Counted from the stretch's first letter, positions 46,918 to 59,289 are shown. The stretch is DNA of 64,000 nt from Thermothelomyces thermophilus ATCC 42464 (GCF_000226095.1 NC_016476.1:2976001-3040000), one strand, 5' to 3'. Notes: generated from the sequence alone by a model not told the origin. Program-made: numbers and translations.

Positions 46918-48664
46918 TGTCGCAAATCCACAAAGACCTCCCAGAAGACTTGAGACAGGTCACAGCCCGGCAGGCGGCGGGGATTGCCGTCACCTCAAGA
47001 AGGCAGGTTTAGGCATGTGAAGGGCGCGCATGCCCAACCCAAGCATTCGAGTTGGTTTCAATCCAGTGGTTTTGCAAGCATACTGAGTACCCAGTAAGTT
47101 GGCAGAGCTGCCGTGGCTGCTCAAGATTTCCTCTTGGCAGCCTGGCCTGGTGGGGATGCCCACCGTCTGACCAATCGCACTCGTGTATTACTCAGCAGCG
47201 CCACGTTGCCGTTTCCATCTCACGGCAAGGGGCCCAAGAGCCTGCCTCTTCGGTCCCCTTCTCCTTCCTGCGTTTCTACTTCCTGAATTATCTTCGTTGC
47301 TGAGTGCTAAATTATTATAAAAACCAGTTTTACCAGGACTTTCCCAGGAAGTCGGTGATGGATGGAAGCACATGCAAGGCTTTTTCTTGAAAACGCGGTT
47401 CAACCACCACCTTCATGCTGTGAAACCAGCCTATCCCGCCATTGACCACGCTTACTCAGAGCATGACCCCGCGCTCACACACCATCCGTTACCCTATACT
47501 GTTTTTGGACATCGCGACATGTGATAGAAACCATACACGAGCGACTCGACTGCAGCTCAGGAGTTGGATAACAACGCCGCAGCCCGTTCGCTTCATAAGT
47601 ATGATGGTCTGTTGAATACATCAGACACGCTACTAAAGCGGAAGCAGGTCCTTCCGTCGGTCTCTCTGGAACTGACTCGTGGCATCAACGGAAGTCGCCC
47701 CTGGACATTTAACTCCTCGTGGGGTAATTGGGTTTCAGTCGTGTGTCACCCCTGCAGGGTGGTAGGCTCTTCGAGAATATTCTCATCAGGGATGAAAGGC
47801 ATGTTTTGCAAACATCCCCAGTGTCAGGGTCGCTTGTAGTCTGAACCTAGAGTGCCGAAATTCGGCCTCGGAGAGGTGCCCGGGAGCCCCTGCTGCCAAG
47901 CCGCATTTCTCTACATTTGAAAGAGTATGGAATTTGAAGGCCAGCGAAACTGCTGCCCACGTTCAGAAATCGCAGCTTTCCGTGAAGCCCGAGAGCCACT
48001 CGTGCCCTTTCCTCCATGCTGCGCGTTGGGCTGCTCCGGAACTCGAGAAAAGATGGACGTTGGCTGCTTGGTGGCCCGGCTTCTGGGCCGTGCAATTACA
48101 CACAGCCCCACCATGGAGGATTTGCAACCTGCTACCCCACAATTTTAATGTGCCTGCCGTTGCGCTCTCGAGATCCAATGTGGGGTACCCCACGTTCCTG
48201 GTTGCCAAGTTTGGTTGGGATACAAGGGCAGGATCCCCGTCATGTGGCCTTCTCAAGTGCTCGCGGATCGGACCATTCGAATAGAACAAGAAAACAGCGC
48301 GGAATCGAGGAAGTCCGAATACCTCCCGCCCTTTACTCTTCTTCATTTACCTCGGCGCTATCAAAAACATCCTAATACGTCTCTATGCTGAGACTTTAGC
48401 TGCAACAAATGCTTAGAACTTGCCAAAGTACCCACGCCAATCTTACGCCAACCTGACCCGCATATCCGACGCACCTCACGAATGATCGATACGTCATACA
48501 GGGCTTCGGGTCTTCCCTTGATTGAACATCAGGCCACTTCTGCGAACTCGATCATCCTTCTGAGATAGGCCGTCTCAAAAAGATATTGCTACCTCGGCAG
48601 CTAAGCAGTGGAAGGGCTCCCCCAAACCCCTTCCATTATCGTCTATCCTTCCATTACCATCGTC
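46918..48664. other. Intergenic region
   Basis: 1.75 kb with no supported gene, between the start of the hydrolase gene and the start of the lipase gene, so two divergent promoters lie here. Overlapping ORFs around 47900-48150 occur in four frames at once and match nothing I know. Confidence 0.4.
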
Positions 48665-51264
48665 ATGCCCGACCTCCTACTCCATGAACCACGAACCATA
48701 CAGGCCACGACCGCAGGGCTTGGTTCAGCGACGCCACCACTCCTTGACCCTACTAAGCTTAGGAGGAAGAGGAAGAATGCCGACCATGGCCTGTTCGGGA
48801 CATCGCGTCTCGTCCGGAATGTCGGTAATCTTGCCCTGTCACTGAGAGATGGCCTGTCTGCCTCGGAGCGTGAAGAGATCAGAAAGAAGGAGGAGCGAAG
48901 ACAAATACTGATTGCCCGAATGGAAAATGTAAGTGCAGGGCTCCCAGGTGCCTTTCTCGCCAACCACTGACAGCGCGGACATGGCAGGCATCGACCTATA
49001 AAGCCTGGTACGAAGCCGCTACGGAGCTGGATCAGCTCGAGGGCAACGACAAGTGGAAACTTGACGACTCGACCGGTGAACCCGACTACCGTCCTGACCT
49101 GATCCGGTCTTCACTGAAAGAACTGGACACCGCCCGGACCAACTGCGACATCAACGCCATGCTGTATCTGCTCAGAACTGCATTATCGCGGGACATTGGC
49201 GGCATGGGGCACGTGGAGCTTTACCGCCACTCTTACGTTGGGACAAAGGCGTTGATCGAACAATATGTCAATTCGGCCCTTCAGACCATCGAGTCGTTGG
49301 TCGACAAGTCCGTCTCCCAGACCGAACTGGACCCTAAAGACCTGCTGGAAGGGATGGTCTACGCGAGACAAAACTTTGGTAGGAGTGCTTTGCTTTTGAG
49401 CGGAGGGGCAACGTTCGGCATGGCGCATGTCGGGGTGCTGAAGACGCTTTACGAACAGCAGCTTCTCCCCCGCATCATGTCGGGAGCGTCTGCTGGGTCC
49501 ATCGTCTGCGCCGTGTTATGCACTCGCAAGGACGAAGAGATTCCCGAACTGATCGAAAAATTTCCGTATGGCGACCTACGCGTTTTTGAGGGCGAAAACG
49601 AGAGCCTCACGACCCATCTCCACAACCTTTTAACGAAAGGGTGGTGGTCCGATATCTCAAACCTGACCAGGGTGATGCGTTCCTGGCTCGGCGACGTGAC
49701 CTTTCTGGAGGCTTATAACCGGACGCGGCGAATTTGCAACATTTGCGTGTCGTCCGCCTCTATCTACGACGTGCCCCGGCTTCTCAACTACATCACCGCT
49801 CCCAACGTCCTCATATGGTCGGCTGTCGCCGCCTCATGTTCCGTGCCCCTGATTTTCAAGGGCCAGCCCTTGCTAATGAAGCACCCAGTCACCGGCGCCC
49901 ACGAGCTTTGGACCCCGACGCCGCAGCAATTCATTGACGGCTCCGTCGACAATGACCTTCCAATGACCCGCCTCGCCGAGATGTTCAACGTCAACCACTT
50001 TATCGTCTCTCAGGTTAACCCGCACGTTATACCTTTCCTCCCCAGAGATGAGCAGGTCATCCCAGGCAAACTGAGTCACGAGAAGCCGGCGCGTGGCCTC
50101 GCTCGTGAGTTGCTGATCAAATTCGGGTCTATTACGAAGGAGGAAGTGCTCTACAGAATGCAGTTTTGCGCGGAGATGGGCATATTCCCCAATCTTCTCA
50201 CCAAGCTCCTTGCGGTAATGAGCCAGAAGTACTCGGGCGACATCAACATCCTGCCTGCCATCTCAAGGAGCGATCTCCCGCTCATGCTGAAGAACCCCAC
50301 CCCCGAGTTTATGCTGCGCAGCTGCGCAGTTGGCGAGCGAGCAACATGGCCGAAACTAAGTCGCATCCGCGACCGCCTCGCCATCGAGTTAGCCCTTGAT
50401 CAGGCTGTTCACGCCCTGCGCGCCCGGGTGGTCTTCAGCAGGAGCCAGGTCAACCTCCGCCGCGCAATGGGCGTACTCAGGCCCATGGCGTACCGACCTC
50501 CAGGCGGTTCCAGGGGCAGGCCGGCGACGTCGGGCGAACCGAGCCCGTCGTGGGGGGCTATTTGCGTCGTTCAACCGCCCAACTCCGGTGAGACTACGCC
50601 GTCGGACGAAAAGACGTTCGGGAGGCGGCGGGGGTCGGGCGCAAGTATCCAGCTCGTGGTGGCCACGAAGCACAAGAAGCCGCTACTTCAGGACGACGAC
50701 CAGTCGGACGACGACGAACAGCTAGAGCTCAAGTTTCGGCCGTCACGCTCAAGAGGTGGCCCGGCTAGCGGTAGTGGGAGTGGGAGCGGGAGTACTACTA
50801 CAACTGGCGGCAGTGGCGGTGACGGTGACAGCGGTGTTGCCAGCGGCAGCAGCAGGGGCAGTGATGTCAGGCTCCCGCGGTTAAGGAGGAATGCCAAGAG
50901 CCATGGACATTTCCGCTCCGGTAAGCCCGCGCCGGATTTCTATCCTCGAGATCGGGTCCGGCCGTTTGTGGGCAGCGGGACCGCGTGGACCGGAGAGCCG
51001 ATGACCTCGGGCTCCGGGTCAGGAGGGGCTGAAGTAGGGGACGACGCTGGTGATTCAACTACTGCTGCCGAGGACGAACCAGGGAGTGCATCATCGCCTA
51101 TCAGAATACACATCTCTGCGCCCTGGGATGATGACGGAACAGATCAGGCTTTTGAAGGCTTGCAGAGTGATGCGGACCCATATGCTGCTGGGCCGTCCAG
51201 TCATTTTCGGGCCGAATCGCGAGAAAGAGACTCTCCGTCCAAGCTGCGATATTCTGAATCATGA
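48665..51264 (+). CDS. Patatin-like phospholipase/triacylglycerol lipase
   Basis: Serine hydrolase of the patatin family related to yeast Tgl3/4/5 lipid-droplet lipases. Two exons (48665-48928 and 48988-51264) give 846 residues. The N-terminal domain includes ASTYKAWYEAATELDQLEG and LYLLRTALSRDIGGMGHVEL. The patatin core has the glycine-rich oxyanion loop LLLSGGATFGMAHVG, the nucleophile elbow MSGASAGS (Ser256) and the catalytic aspartate in FIDGSVDNDLPM (Asp405). HFIVSQVNPHVIPFLPRDE follows, as is typical of the family. The last 200 residues are Ser/Gly-rich and low in complexity, with an acidic stretch, and look disordered and open to regulation. The start is the first in-frame ATG (MPDLLLHEPRTIQ). 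Confidence 0.92.
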
Positions 51265-52129
51265 AGCACGGAGTTCGAGGGCGTAAGTATCACAGCGCTG
51301 ACAGGCTGGTTGTGATGGGTATCCAGAAAACAGCTTCAAAGGCACGCTGCATTTTGGAAAGGGTGGTTTGATATACTTACGGAGAGACGCGATAGAGGGA
51401 GCTACTTAGAGGTAGCAGGGTGAGAGTTTGGTACGGGATTGAAAAAGTAGCACGTTGGCAAGTTGGAAGACAGGGCGGTGCATAGAGCGAGGACGAGTAT
51501 AAATTAGAAAGAGCATGTTAAAACACACTGTGTCCTTTGAACTCAGCCGACCGGCATTGGCAATGGCCTTTCCGTGCGCTGAGTGGTGTCCGAGTAGGAT
51601 AATAGGGTGCGGTACGTCAATTCCCAGGCACGATGGTATAATTATGTTCTGTCTATCAGACAGCGAAACGTCGCTCTACTCTGACTGGGAGCTCTGTGGG
51701 TTGTTTTCAACACATAGCAACGCTTCATTGTCCTCAAGCATTCAAGCATTCAACGATAGTGACTCGTAAATGGAACGACTTAAAGTCAGCGCTGCTGCAA
51801 GTTTAAAGGTTCCGGCTATATTTATCCAGAGACGGCCGGGAGTTTGAACATACGCTCGATTCGCTAAGATGTGTATTCGGAGATTTAATTACTCATTAAA
51901 TTCCCTACTCTGTACTCCCTACTCCGTACTCCGTACTACCCCGCCGAAACTTGGAACTATGGGTTGCAACTTCCTATGTACATACACTGGCATAGAACGC
52001 GCCTTCTGCTCTGCCGAGTAGACAAGGTACACTCACGACAGACATACGTACCTACACGTACTTCCAAACGACAAAACCAGGAATAACCACGACCTGCTTG
52101 TCTTTAGCCCAAACACAAACTATCCCGAA
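51265..52129. other. Intergenic region
   Basis: 0.87 kb without a supported gene. It carries two overlapping exact TACTCCGTA motifs at 51920-51928 and 51927-51935. The last 100 bases should include the promoter and leader of the dehydrogenase gene. Confidence 0.4.
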
Positions 52130-53557
52130 ATGGCCGATACACCAGCCCCCCCAGCCCAGTTCACTCCCCGCTTCCGCACGGATATCTATCCATTCATTCA
52201 TCCTTCCAAGTTTAGAGGTACTCTGCAGGACAAGGTCGCCATCATCACAGGTACGTGCTTGATATTCCCCCTTGCTGTGTGATACCTTGTTTTATTTTCC
52301 TTCAATGTGTCTATTGCAAAAGTCTTACTGTCGATCCTCTCAAGGCGCTGCGGGAGCCATAGGCCAAGCTCTCGCCGAGTCATTTGCTGTGGCAGGCGCG
52401 AAACTGGTGTTTACATACCACAATACGCCGCCGCCGCCCGAGTTAAAAGAAAGGTGTATGCGGTTCGGGGCTGCGCAGGTGGAGTTTGTCAAGTGCAACG
52501 TTGCCGAGCTGGAGGGGTGTGAGTCGCTGGTGAAACAGGTGAGTCGCCCTCTCCCGTACCCAATCTCTCTCCTCCGGGAATAGGCAGATCGAGAATGCGA
52601 TCAGGGGTTGACATGGACAGGCGTTTGACCTCTATGGAAAGGTCGATATACTCGTCAACAATGCCGGCGCGAACGGCTTGGGACCGGTAAGGGCCTTCTG
52701 TCCATCCGATCCATCCACCCAATCCACTCTTCCACACGGGGTCCCCCAATGTCGAATGGCCAGAGGACGACTAAAAACAGCTGCAGATGTATGCTCAGGA
52801 TCCGCGCGACTTTATCCACGACATTGCCGTCAACTTCCACGGTCCGTACTACCTCATGCGGCTGCTGCTCCCGCACTTCCGCGAGCGGCGCAGCGGATGT
52901 GTGCTGAATATTGCGTCGCGCGCGGGCACCGTCGCCATCCCGTACAGCACGAGCTACTGCGCGAGCAAGGCGGCTCTCATCAACCTGACAGCGTGCACGC
53001 AAAAGGAGATGGACGTCGAAGGGCTGGATGACGTGCACCTGTACGCGCTGCATCCGGGAGGCATCAAGAGTGCCATGACCTTGAAGAGTTCGTTATGTCC
53101 TTTCTTTTTGTTCTTTACATACATACCTGTTATCCTTGCCCGGATTGGATACCAAATAACTAAAGGACCTACTGGGAGGGTTGATAAGGGAGGAACGTTT
53201 GGGCTGACTCGGAGAAACACAAATCGGGCAGAGTACGCCAGCGAGTCCGTGTCCTCCCTCCCGCCTCAGGCACAGTCCATCTTCGCCAACCAGCTCGACA
53301 TCTACAACGACTCGCCGTACCTGAACGGCATGGTGTGTGTGGCACTGGCGACGGGTGTGGGCAAGCGCGTGCTGCGGGGCAAGTACTTTGACGTCGGGCA
53401 GGACCTCGAAGACGTGCTGGCGCAGGAGGAGGCCCTGAAAGCGGATCCGGACCTGTACACGTTGCATACCAGCTTTCTGGGCGACTTGACAAATGCCGGA
53501 GTGCCGCGGGGGGGCTATCATGCGGAGGAGGTCAAGTTTGCGTTTCCCGGTTTTTGA
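52130..53557 (+). CDS. Short-chain dehydrogenase/reductase
   Basis: NAD(P)-dependent oxidoreductase of the classical SDR family. Five exons are inferred: 52130-52250, 52345-52538, 52621-52686, 52787-53087 and 53232-53557, giving 335 residues. The cofactor motif TGAAGAIG is assembled across the first intron. VDILVNNAGANGLGP (NNAG), NIASRAGTVAIPYS (catalytic Ser) and YCASKAAL (Tyr184 and Lys188) follow. The C-terminal region, ending VKFAFPGF, is about 80 residues longer than in a minimal SDR. The substrate cannot be deduced. Two splice points are uncertain. Exon 4 may begin six bases earlier at an alternative CAG. The last intron uses a GTTCGT donor that I inferred from the protein junction TLKKYASES; this intron is 144 bases with no stop, so the unspliced frame is also open. 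Confidence 0.85.
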
Positions 53558-54626
53558 GTCGGTTGGGGGTGGTGGTGGTGGTGGAGGATGGTTTTTCGTC
53601 TATTGGATATCCTCTAAGCGGGTCTTAGACGTGCCTGCGACGGCGGCAAGGCAGGTTGGGGGGCGGGGGGAGGGGCGGTACTAGTAGGGAATGTCAAAGG
53701 GTTTTCGGCTTTTGGTTGCCCGAACCGCCCACGGGAGGGTGAAAGAGATGTTGGTTCGCATCTTGCGCAGTATGCATGCACATTACCGCGCACTGGTGAC
53801 TTGCGGCATACGTGTATTGAATCCGAAACCGGATGGAGCAAACCGGATCGCTTGTGTAACTACCTCTCCTCGAGTTCCGAGCAGCGGCGGCTTCCCTCGG
53901 ATAATGGACCCCTGTTCACTGATAATCTGATAAGATGAGTCTGCAGCACTGTGGGTCTCGTGTGGATGCGCAGGAGCGGGGGTTTGGCGGGCGTGGGCCC
54001 TGAAACTGTGTACGACCCGTTCCGGTTGGTTCACTGGAGAAATGAACCAAAAAATGGCAACCAAAGCTCGAAACGAAGAGAAAGCGGTAGGTCGGTTCGA
54101 ACGGTTGCTCCTCCGATCCCGGCCGCGTCCTAGCATGTCAGAAGACGGGACGAAGGATTCGTTCCACAGCTCGGCGTTCTTGGCCCTCTGGCAACACACA
54201 CGAAAGAGCCAGGGGAAGGAAAGCGTACTCGTCACAACCCACACTAACAATTTCCACCCTTGGCACGAGCAATCGAACGAAAACACAGCTGAGAGCCAAC
54301 TGAGGTGGGGTAGTCGTTCGCTCGTCAGAAGCCCTCCCCTGGGATCGGTTCCAGGGTGGGCTGGAATGAAACGGTCCGGGATGCTTTCTATGAACAAATT
54401 CGAAAATGGCTGTATGTAGTACCGACCCCCCGGATCCTCCTTCTTTTTTTTCCTCTCCCATCGCCTCAAAGTCCCCTATACCTCTTAGATGCCGCTTCGC
54501 CATCGTGCTCTTGGGCACCTTTGGAGCACCTTACGGCGTAGACCCCGCCGAGCACTATCCTGGTCGTGTCAACCCCAGCAGCAGCCCGTTGTCAAGTTGC
54601 AACCATTCTCAGGCTCATCAGTCGCC
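53558..54626. other. Intergenic region with an iron-GATA-type site
   Basis: 1.07 kb without a supported gene, between the dehydrogenase and the AIFM2-like gene. The ATCTGATAA site at 53925-53933 is the notable element. Confidence 0.4.
53925..53933 (+). promoter_or_regulatory. ATCTGATAA GATA-factor site
   Basis: Exact match to ATCWGATAA, the extended GATA site preferred by fungal iron repressors of the SreA/Sre1/Urbs1 type. It lies about 690 bases upstream of the AIFM2-like ATG. A shared role with the sites between the siderophore genes is inference. Confidence 0.45.
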
Positions 54627-56196
54627 ATGGGCTCACTTTCCGGTCTCCAAATGCCGCAACCGTTCAGGGTTCTCATAGCCGGCGGCTCGTACGGCGGTCT
54701 CTCGGCCGCGCTCAACCTCTATGACCTCTGCCGCGGCCTGCCTCCCCGGTGCGGCCCAGCGCCGGCCGAGGGTGAGGACCTGCCGGAGACGCCGCAGTTT
54801 GCCGTCGACATAACCGTCGTCGACGAGCGGGATGGCTTCTGTGAGGCTACCAGTAGCGCCTCCCTACCCTTGCTGTGCTAATGATTTCCAGACCACCTCA
54901 TCGGCTCGCCCCTGGCGCTGGCGTCGGAAGCGTTCACCGAAAAGTGTTGGGTCAAGTATGACGACATCCCCGGGTTGCAGTCGCCCAACATCCACGTCGT
55001 TCAGGGCAGCGTCAAGTCGGTTGACCCGGCGCGCAAGGTGGCTACCTACCTCCCCCACGGCAGCACTGCCGAGCCTCAGGAGGTGCGGTACGACTACTTC
55101 GTCGCAGCCTCCGGGCTGAGGAGGGCCTGGCCTGTCGTGCCTCAATCGCTGCGCAGGAAGCAATACCTGTTCGAGGCTGGCGACCACATCCGTGCTGCCA
55201 CAGCTGCGAGACATGGAGTTGTCATCGTCGGTGGCGGTGAGTCACTCGTCTCTCTTTTTCGGAGCAGCAGCATAAACAAGGAGGACATCATGACTGATCA
55301 ACCCTAGGCGCTGTCGGCATCGAAATGGCCGCCGAGCTCAAGCTCGTCCACCCGCATCTCAACGTCACACTGGTCCATTCGCGCGACAAGTTGCTCTCCT
55401 CGGAAGCGCTGCCCGACGAGGTCAAGGACCGCAGCCTGGAGCTGCTGCGGGAAGCCGGCGTCGACGTGCTCATGTCGCACCGGCTCGACCGCACAGAGGA
55501 GGTCAAGGACGACAGCGGAAACAGCTGCCTCAGGGTGCACTTCACCAACGGCCACAGCATGCTGGCCGACCAGGTATCCCTCGCCGTGTCGAGGAGCGTT
55601 CCCACGACGACGTACCTCCCGAACGACGTGCTCGACGAGCAGGGCTATGTCAAGGTCCAAGCCAGGTATGTAACGCTCCCCTTTCTGCTGCTCCCTCCAA
55701 GTCAACCCTAACACTCGCACGCAGCCTTGCGTTCCCCGAGCAATCGCCCAACTCGGCCTTCCACTTCGCTGTCGGTGACTTGGCCAAGTGGTCCGGCATC
55801 AAGCGCTGCGGCGCCGCCATGCACATGGGCTACTACGCGGCCCACAACATCCACCGGCACATGCAGTTGCAGACGCAGACAGAGGGTCAGGCTGCTCAGG
55901 CGACTGACAAAGGGGGGATCCCGAAGCTGCTGGAGCTGGACGAGATTCCGCCCATGATCGGGCTGGCGGTGGGCAAGAAAGCCGTGGCCTACTGGCCTGA
56001 GGGCGGGATGATGTCGGGTGAAGATGTGATGAAGACCTTCTTTGGTGACGATCTCGGTTTTGCGAGTGAGTCGCCCCTGTTGAATCCACTTTTTTTCTCT
56101 TCCTCCTTTAGCCTTTTTTCCTTGAGGCATAAGTGTACTGACACGGATGCAGTCTGTTGGAATCATCTTCGACTCGGGGGCGATAAGGTCCAGTGA
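54627..56196 (+). CDS. AIFM2/AMID-like FAD-dependent oxidoreductase
   Basis: Pyridine nucleotide-disulfide oxidoreductase of the AMID/FSP1 group, predicted to move electrons from NAD(P)H through FAD to a quinone or other acceptor. Five exons are inferred: 54627-54840, 54892-55236, 55308-55665, 55725-56065 and 56153-56196, giving 433 residues. The FAD-binding motif is VLIAGGSYGGLSAALNLYDL. The spliced DERDGFYHLIGSPLALASEA follows. The NAD-binding motif VVIVGGGAVGIEMAAELK spans an intron. The second FAD contact is FAVGDLAKWSGIKRCGAAMH. The last exon is only 44 bases, and the intron before it (87 bases) has no stop in frame. The protein ends RLGGDKVQ. It converges with the SidF-like gene, 256 bases between stops. 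A broken relative lies at 40581-41616. Confidence 0.88.
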
Positions 56197-56452
56197 CGTA
56201 TGGTATTGCATTGCAGGGCGTTTTGGCCGGATTTTTCTTCCTTTTTTTTTGGACATGGATATGCAGAAAGCTTTTAGCACTTTCGGGTTCTGATATGATG
56301 GTATCTACACAAGTGAAAAGAAAAATAACATGGGATGGAGCAATAGCGGAATGTTGGTCCCACCCAGGTTAACCGATGCATCTTTCCGAATCGCATCCAA
56401 GTTTTTTTTGTTATTATTATTATTCTTTTTTGGGTTCGTCCTACATTCGGGT

Positions 56453-57927
56453 TTACAACTTGGGCACCAAACCGACCCCGGTACCGCCCATGACCTTCTC
56501 GTTATCGTCCAAGGGGCACAGCTGGAAGAAGCGCTCGCGGGAGCAGCTCACGAGGGCGGACCGCTTGTCGGGCAGGTCGATGAACTTGTGAAGCCCAAAC
56601 CCGTGGATGAGGTCGTACATGAGGACCGACGTGTTGGTATACTTGGGCTCGCCGACCACGCTGGCGGTGCGGGGGTCGTCGAGGAAGAGGTAGTGCATCA
56701 GGCTCGACCACCAGGCACTGACGCGGTGCGGGCCGCGGTACCGCACGTCGCCGACGAGGCTGTGCCGGCCTCGGTCGTAGTCGCCCGCCGCGTAGTAGGA
56801 ACCGATGCGGTCCTCCTGGGTTCGCAGAAAACCGCGTCCCATGCGCATCAGCATTACGCAAAGTCTCGAACTGAGGAGAGAGAAAGAGAAGGAGGAGAGA
56901 AAAGAGAGCAACTCACCTTTGCCCAGTAGACTTCAAAGTAGGCAAAAAAGGTGTCGTCGAACCGCGCAAGCACGGCTAGCCGGTGCGGGTCCTCGTGCAC
57001 CCTGGCCAGATACTGCCGGTGCTGCTCGCGGGTGCCCGTCACGTTCCAGCCCTGCGACACGCGCGGGTCGTTCTGCCAGGCGTGGAACAGCTCCACGTGT
57101 GCCGGATCGGCGGCGTCGAGCGCCACCATGCTGAAGGTCTCGCGCAGGTGCGGGATGTAGCGGCTGTAGATGACGGACCCGGGCTGGGGCTTGGCCCGTC
57201 GCCGGGGGTGCCAGGCCGAGAGGGCGGCGGCGGCGGCACCGGACCCCGGAGCGGAGGCGGTCATGGTGTACTCGGGGGGCGGGAGTGGGTAGGACGCGAA
57301 GTCCGGGTCCTGCGACTCGGGCGCCCAGACGGGGCGCGGGCCGAAGGGGGAGGCGGCGCCTTGCCAGAAGGCGCTCCGCGAGACGAGGAGCTCGGTCGTG
57401 CCGGGGCCGGACTGGGCAGCGTCCTGGGGGGAAGGAAGCGGCGGCGGCGGCGGCGGCGGGTGGGCGGTGGCCAGGCCGAGCGTCTGGAGTTGCCGGGCTA
57501 GGCGGGCCGCGCCGGAGCCCTGGGCGTCGAGGCGGAACGCCTCCTCCCGCGGACGCAGGGTGAAGACGGCATACGTGATGAGCCAGAGCTGACCGACCGT
57601 AGGGGCCTGGGCTCCCGTCCAGCTCACTGCCACGGCAGGACTGCGTCTGGCTCTCGCCCATGGCGTGTTGTTTGACTCGCTTGGACGGTCGCTCGATTTG
57701 AGGTCTTGGGGTTCGGAGAAGAAGACGGAGGCGTTGTGAAGGGGGCTGGGGAGCGGCTTGTTGTCGCTCGATTGGATCTCGCCAGGAGTGAGCTGGAAAC
57801 GATTGGAGTCGCCCGTGTCTCGGACGACGAAGTAGGGTGTCTGGTAGGGGTGTGGCAGCTTCAGGATCGGGTCTGACGAAGCTGCGTAGTCGGCAAAACG
57901 CCGTGGTGTTCTTGTTGGCGAGGACAT
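56453..57927 (-). CDS. SidF/SidL-type hydroxyornithine acyltransferase (siderophore biosynthesis)
   Basis: GNAT-fold transacylase of the fungal siderophore family. SidF transfers anhydromevalonyl, and SidL acetyl, to N5-hydroxyornithine. Two exons on the minus strand (56917-57927 and 56453-56815) give 457 residues. The N-terminal half is a variable domain with a poly-Pro tract. The C-terminal GNAT domain reads [80 protein letters not shown] and [20 protein letters not shown]. The protein ends in PKL, a PTS1-like tripeptide. Because SidF works in peroxisomes and SidL in the cytosol, and because the divergent neighbour is a SidI-like ligase, SidF is the better call, though both share this fold. 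Its promoter carries GATA iron-repressor-type sites. Confidence 0.82.
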
Positions 57928-58376
57928 CCCAATGTGTGTATAAGGGTATGTGTTGTATGTTATGTGTATGATTGTGTGAGTGCTCGATTGGGCGGACAGG
58001 AAGATGCGTCCAAAACTTAGACAGGAATCACAAGGTCACGAAAGCAGCAACAATACCAAGGAGATATGATCGCTCATCACATGCACGACCAAAAAAAAAA
58101 AGGGAAAAAAAAAAGGCAGGCCGTTGACCCAAACAAATTGCATCCAAGATGTGGGTATTCAATCAAACACCTACATCTGCATCCACTTTGGCAATGACCA
58201 GACGAGAGAGAGAACCGGGGTCCTGGATGCTGGGTCACGTTTCGCGGCAGAAACCGGTTTCACAGCTTCTGTGGGTTATTTCGTTTTCGCGAGACACCGC
58301 GTGTTCTTCCCGTGGGATGTGGATGATTAACCAATGAGCGACGGGCTAGGGTCCGAGAGGAGTCGCCCGGGTTCGG

Positions 58377-58419
58377 ATCTGATAACTTTACTCGAACGCC
58401 AAGAAAGCGGATCAGATAA
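58377..58419 (+). promoter_or_regulatory. Paired ATCWGATAA sites
   Basis: ATCTGATAA at 58377-58385 and ATCAGATAA at 58411-58419, with starts 34 bases apart on the same strand. This fits the extended GATA site of fungal iron repressors. The pair lies about 450 bases upstream of the SidF-like ATG. Confidence 0.6.
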
Positions 58420-58825
58420 TTCTGCGTAGCACCTCCTTGGCGCCCGATCTCGGAGGTCTAGATTCTGGCGTGGAGTTGTTCATTGCCGTCCCGATTCATT
58501 GCCCGCACAGCCATCAAAAGGCTACGGACGGGTATCCCGAGAAAAAGGACAGGTGAAAGAAAGAGAAGAGAAGAGAAAGATAAACATTACATATGGTAGC
58601 AGAGATCACTCACCTACCGTCAAATCAATACAGTATCAGCTCCGACCGAACCAACGATCCCAGGTCAATGGATGAATAACACGGGTAAATGTGCCATCTG
58701 CCCTCGGAGAGTGCAGAAACAGCACAAGAGGAGAGACACTACCCGACACTAGCGAGAGGTAGCTGCTGTGTACTACCACAGTCGTCGCTTCCCTAGCCAG
58801 AAATTGAGGCTTGGCATGATTCATC

Positions 58826-58834
58826 TTATCAGAT
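58826..58834 (-). promoter_or_regulatory. ATCTGATAA GATA-factor site
   Basis: TTATCAGAT on the plus strand, ATCTGATAA on the minus. It lies near the middle of the divergent promoter. Confidence 0.55.
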
Positions 58835-59280
58835 CCCGAGGACTTCGGCTCTCCAGTGGCCCCCTCTGCGGCATTTTACCAGGGCAAGGGCGGCCCACCA
58901 CCATCGCACCACTCTGTGGCACTTTCGGTTAACAGATGGCGGAGGAGCAGCGACCTTGCCCCGCCAAGTGTGCCCGCAAAAAGAGAAGAAAAAAATCTGA
59001 TCCGTTTTCTGGCTCCATGAGTGGAACCGCTTTTCATGACAACCGAGAATGCCCATCGGTCACGCCTTTCAGTACCTACTACACTAGGCCGAGCCAGCGG
59101 TGCCTCCGGGTTGTATCCGCGTGTCCTGTGTGGTAACCGAAGAGCGAGCGATGCAGCAGACCGGGGGCCCAGCTATGATGCACCACCGTCCCTCCTCGGG
59201 CACATTCTGGGCCAATCCGCAAGGTTCTCTTGGAATAGCCGAGAGGCTTCTGCTGGTGCGGGGCCCTGCTTGAATGCATC

Positions 59281-59289
59281 TTATCAGAT
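59281..59289 (-). promoter_or_regulatory. ATCTGATAA GATA-factor site
   Basis: TTATCAGAT on the plus strand, about 430 bases upstream of the SidI-like ATG. Its immediate context CATCTTATCAGAT is the same as at 58826, suggesting local duplication or a longer preferred site. Confidence 0.55.

Noticed and set aside
47188-48346. Overlapping ORFs of 60-130 codons on both strands
   Set aside because: Open frames occur in four frames at once with no domain, splice pattern or codon bias. They probably reflect base composition.
58331-58351. HapX/CBC-type bipartite site at the CCAAT box
   Set aside because: A CCAAT is present, but the downstream half expected about 12 bases on does not match the RWT pattern, so only the CCAAT is noted.
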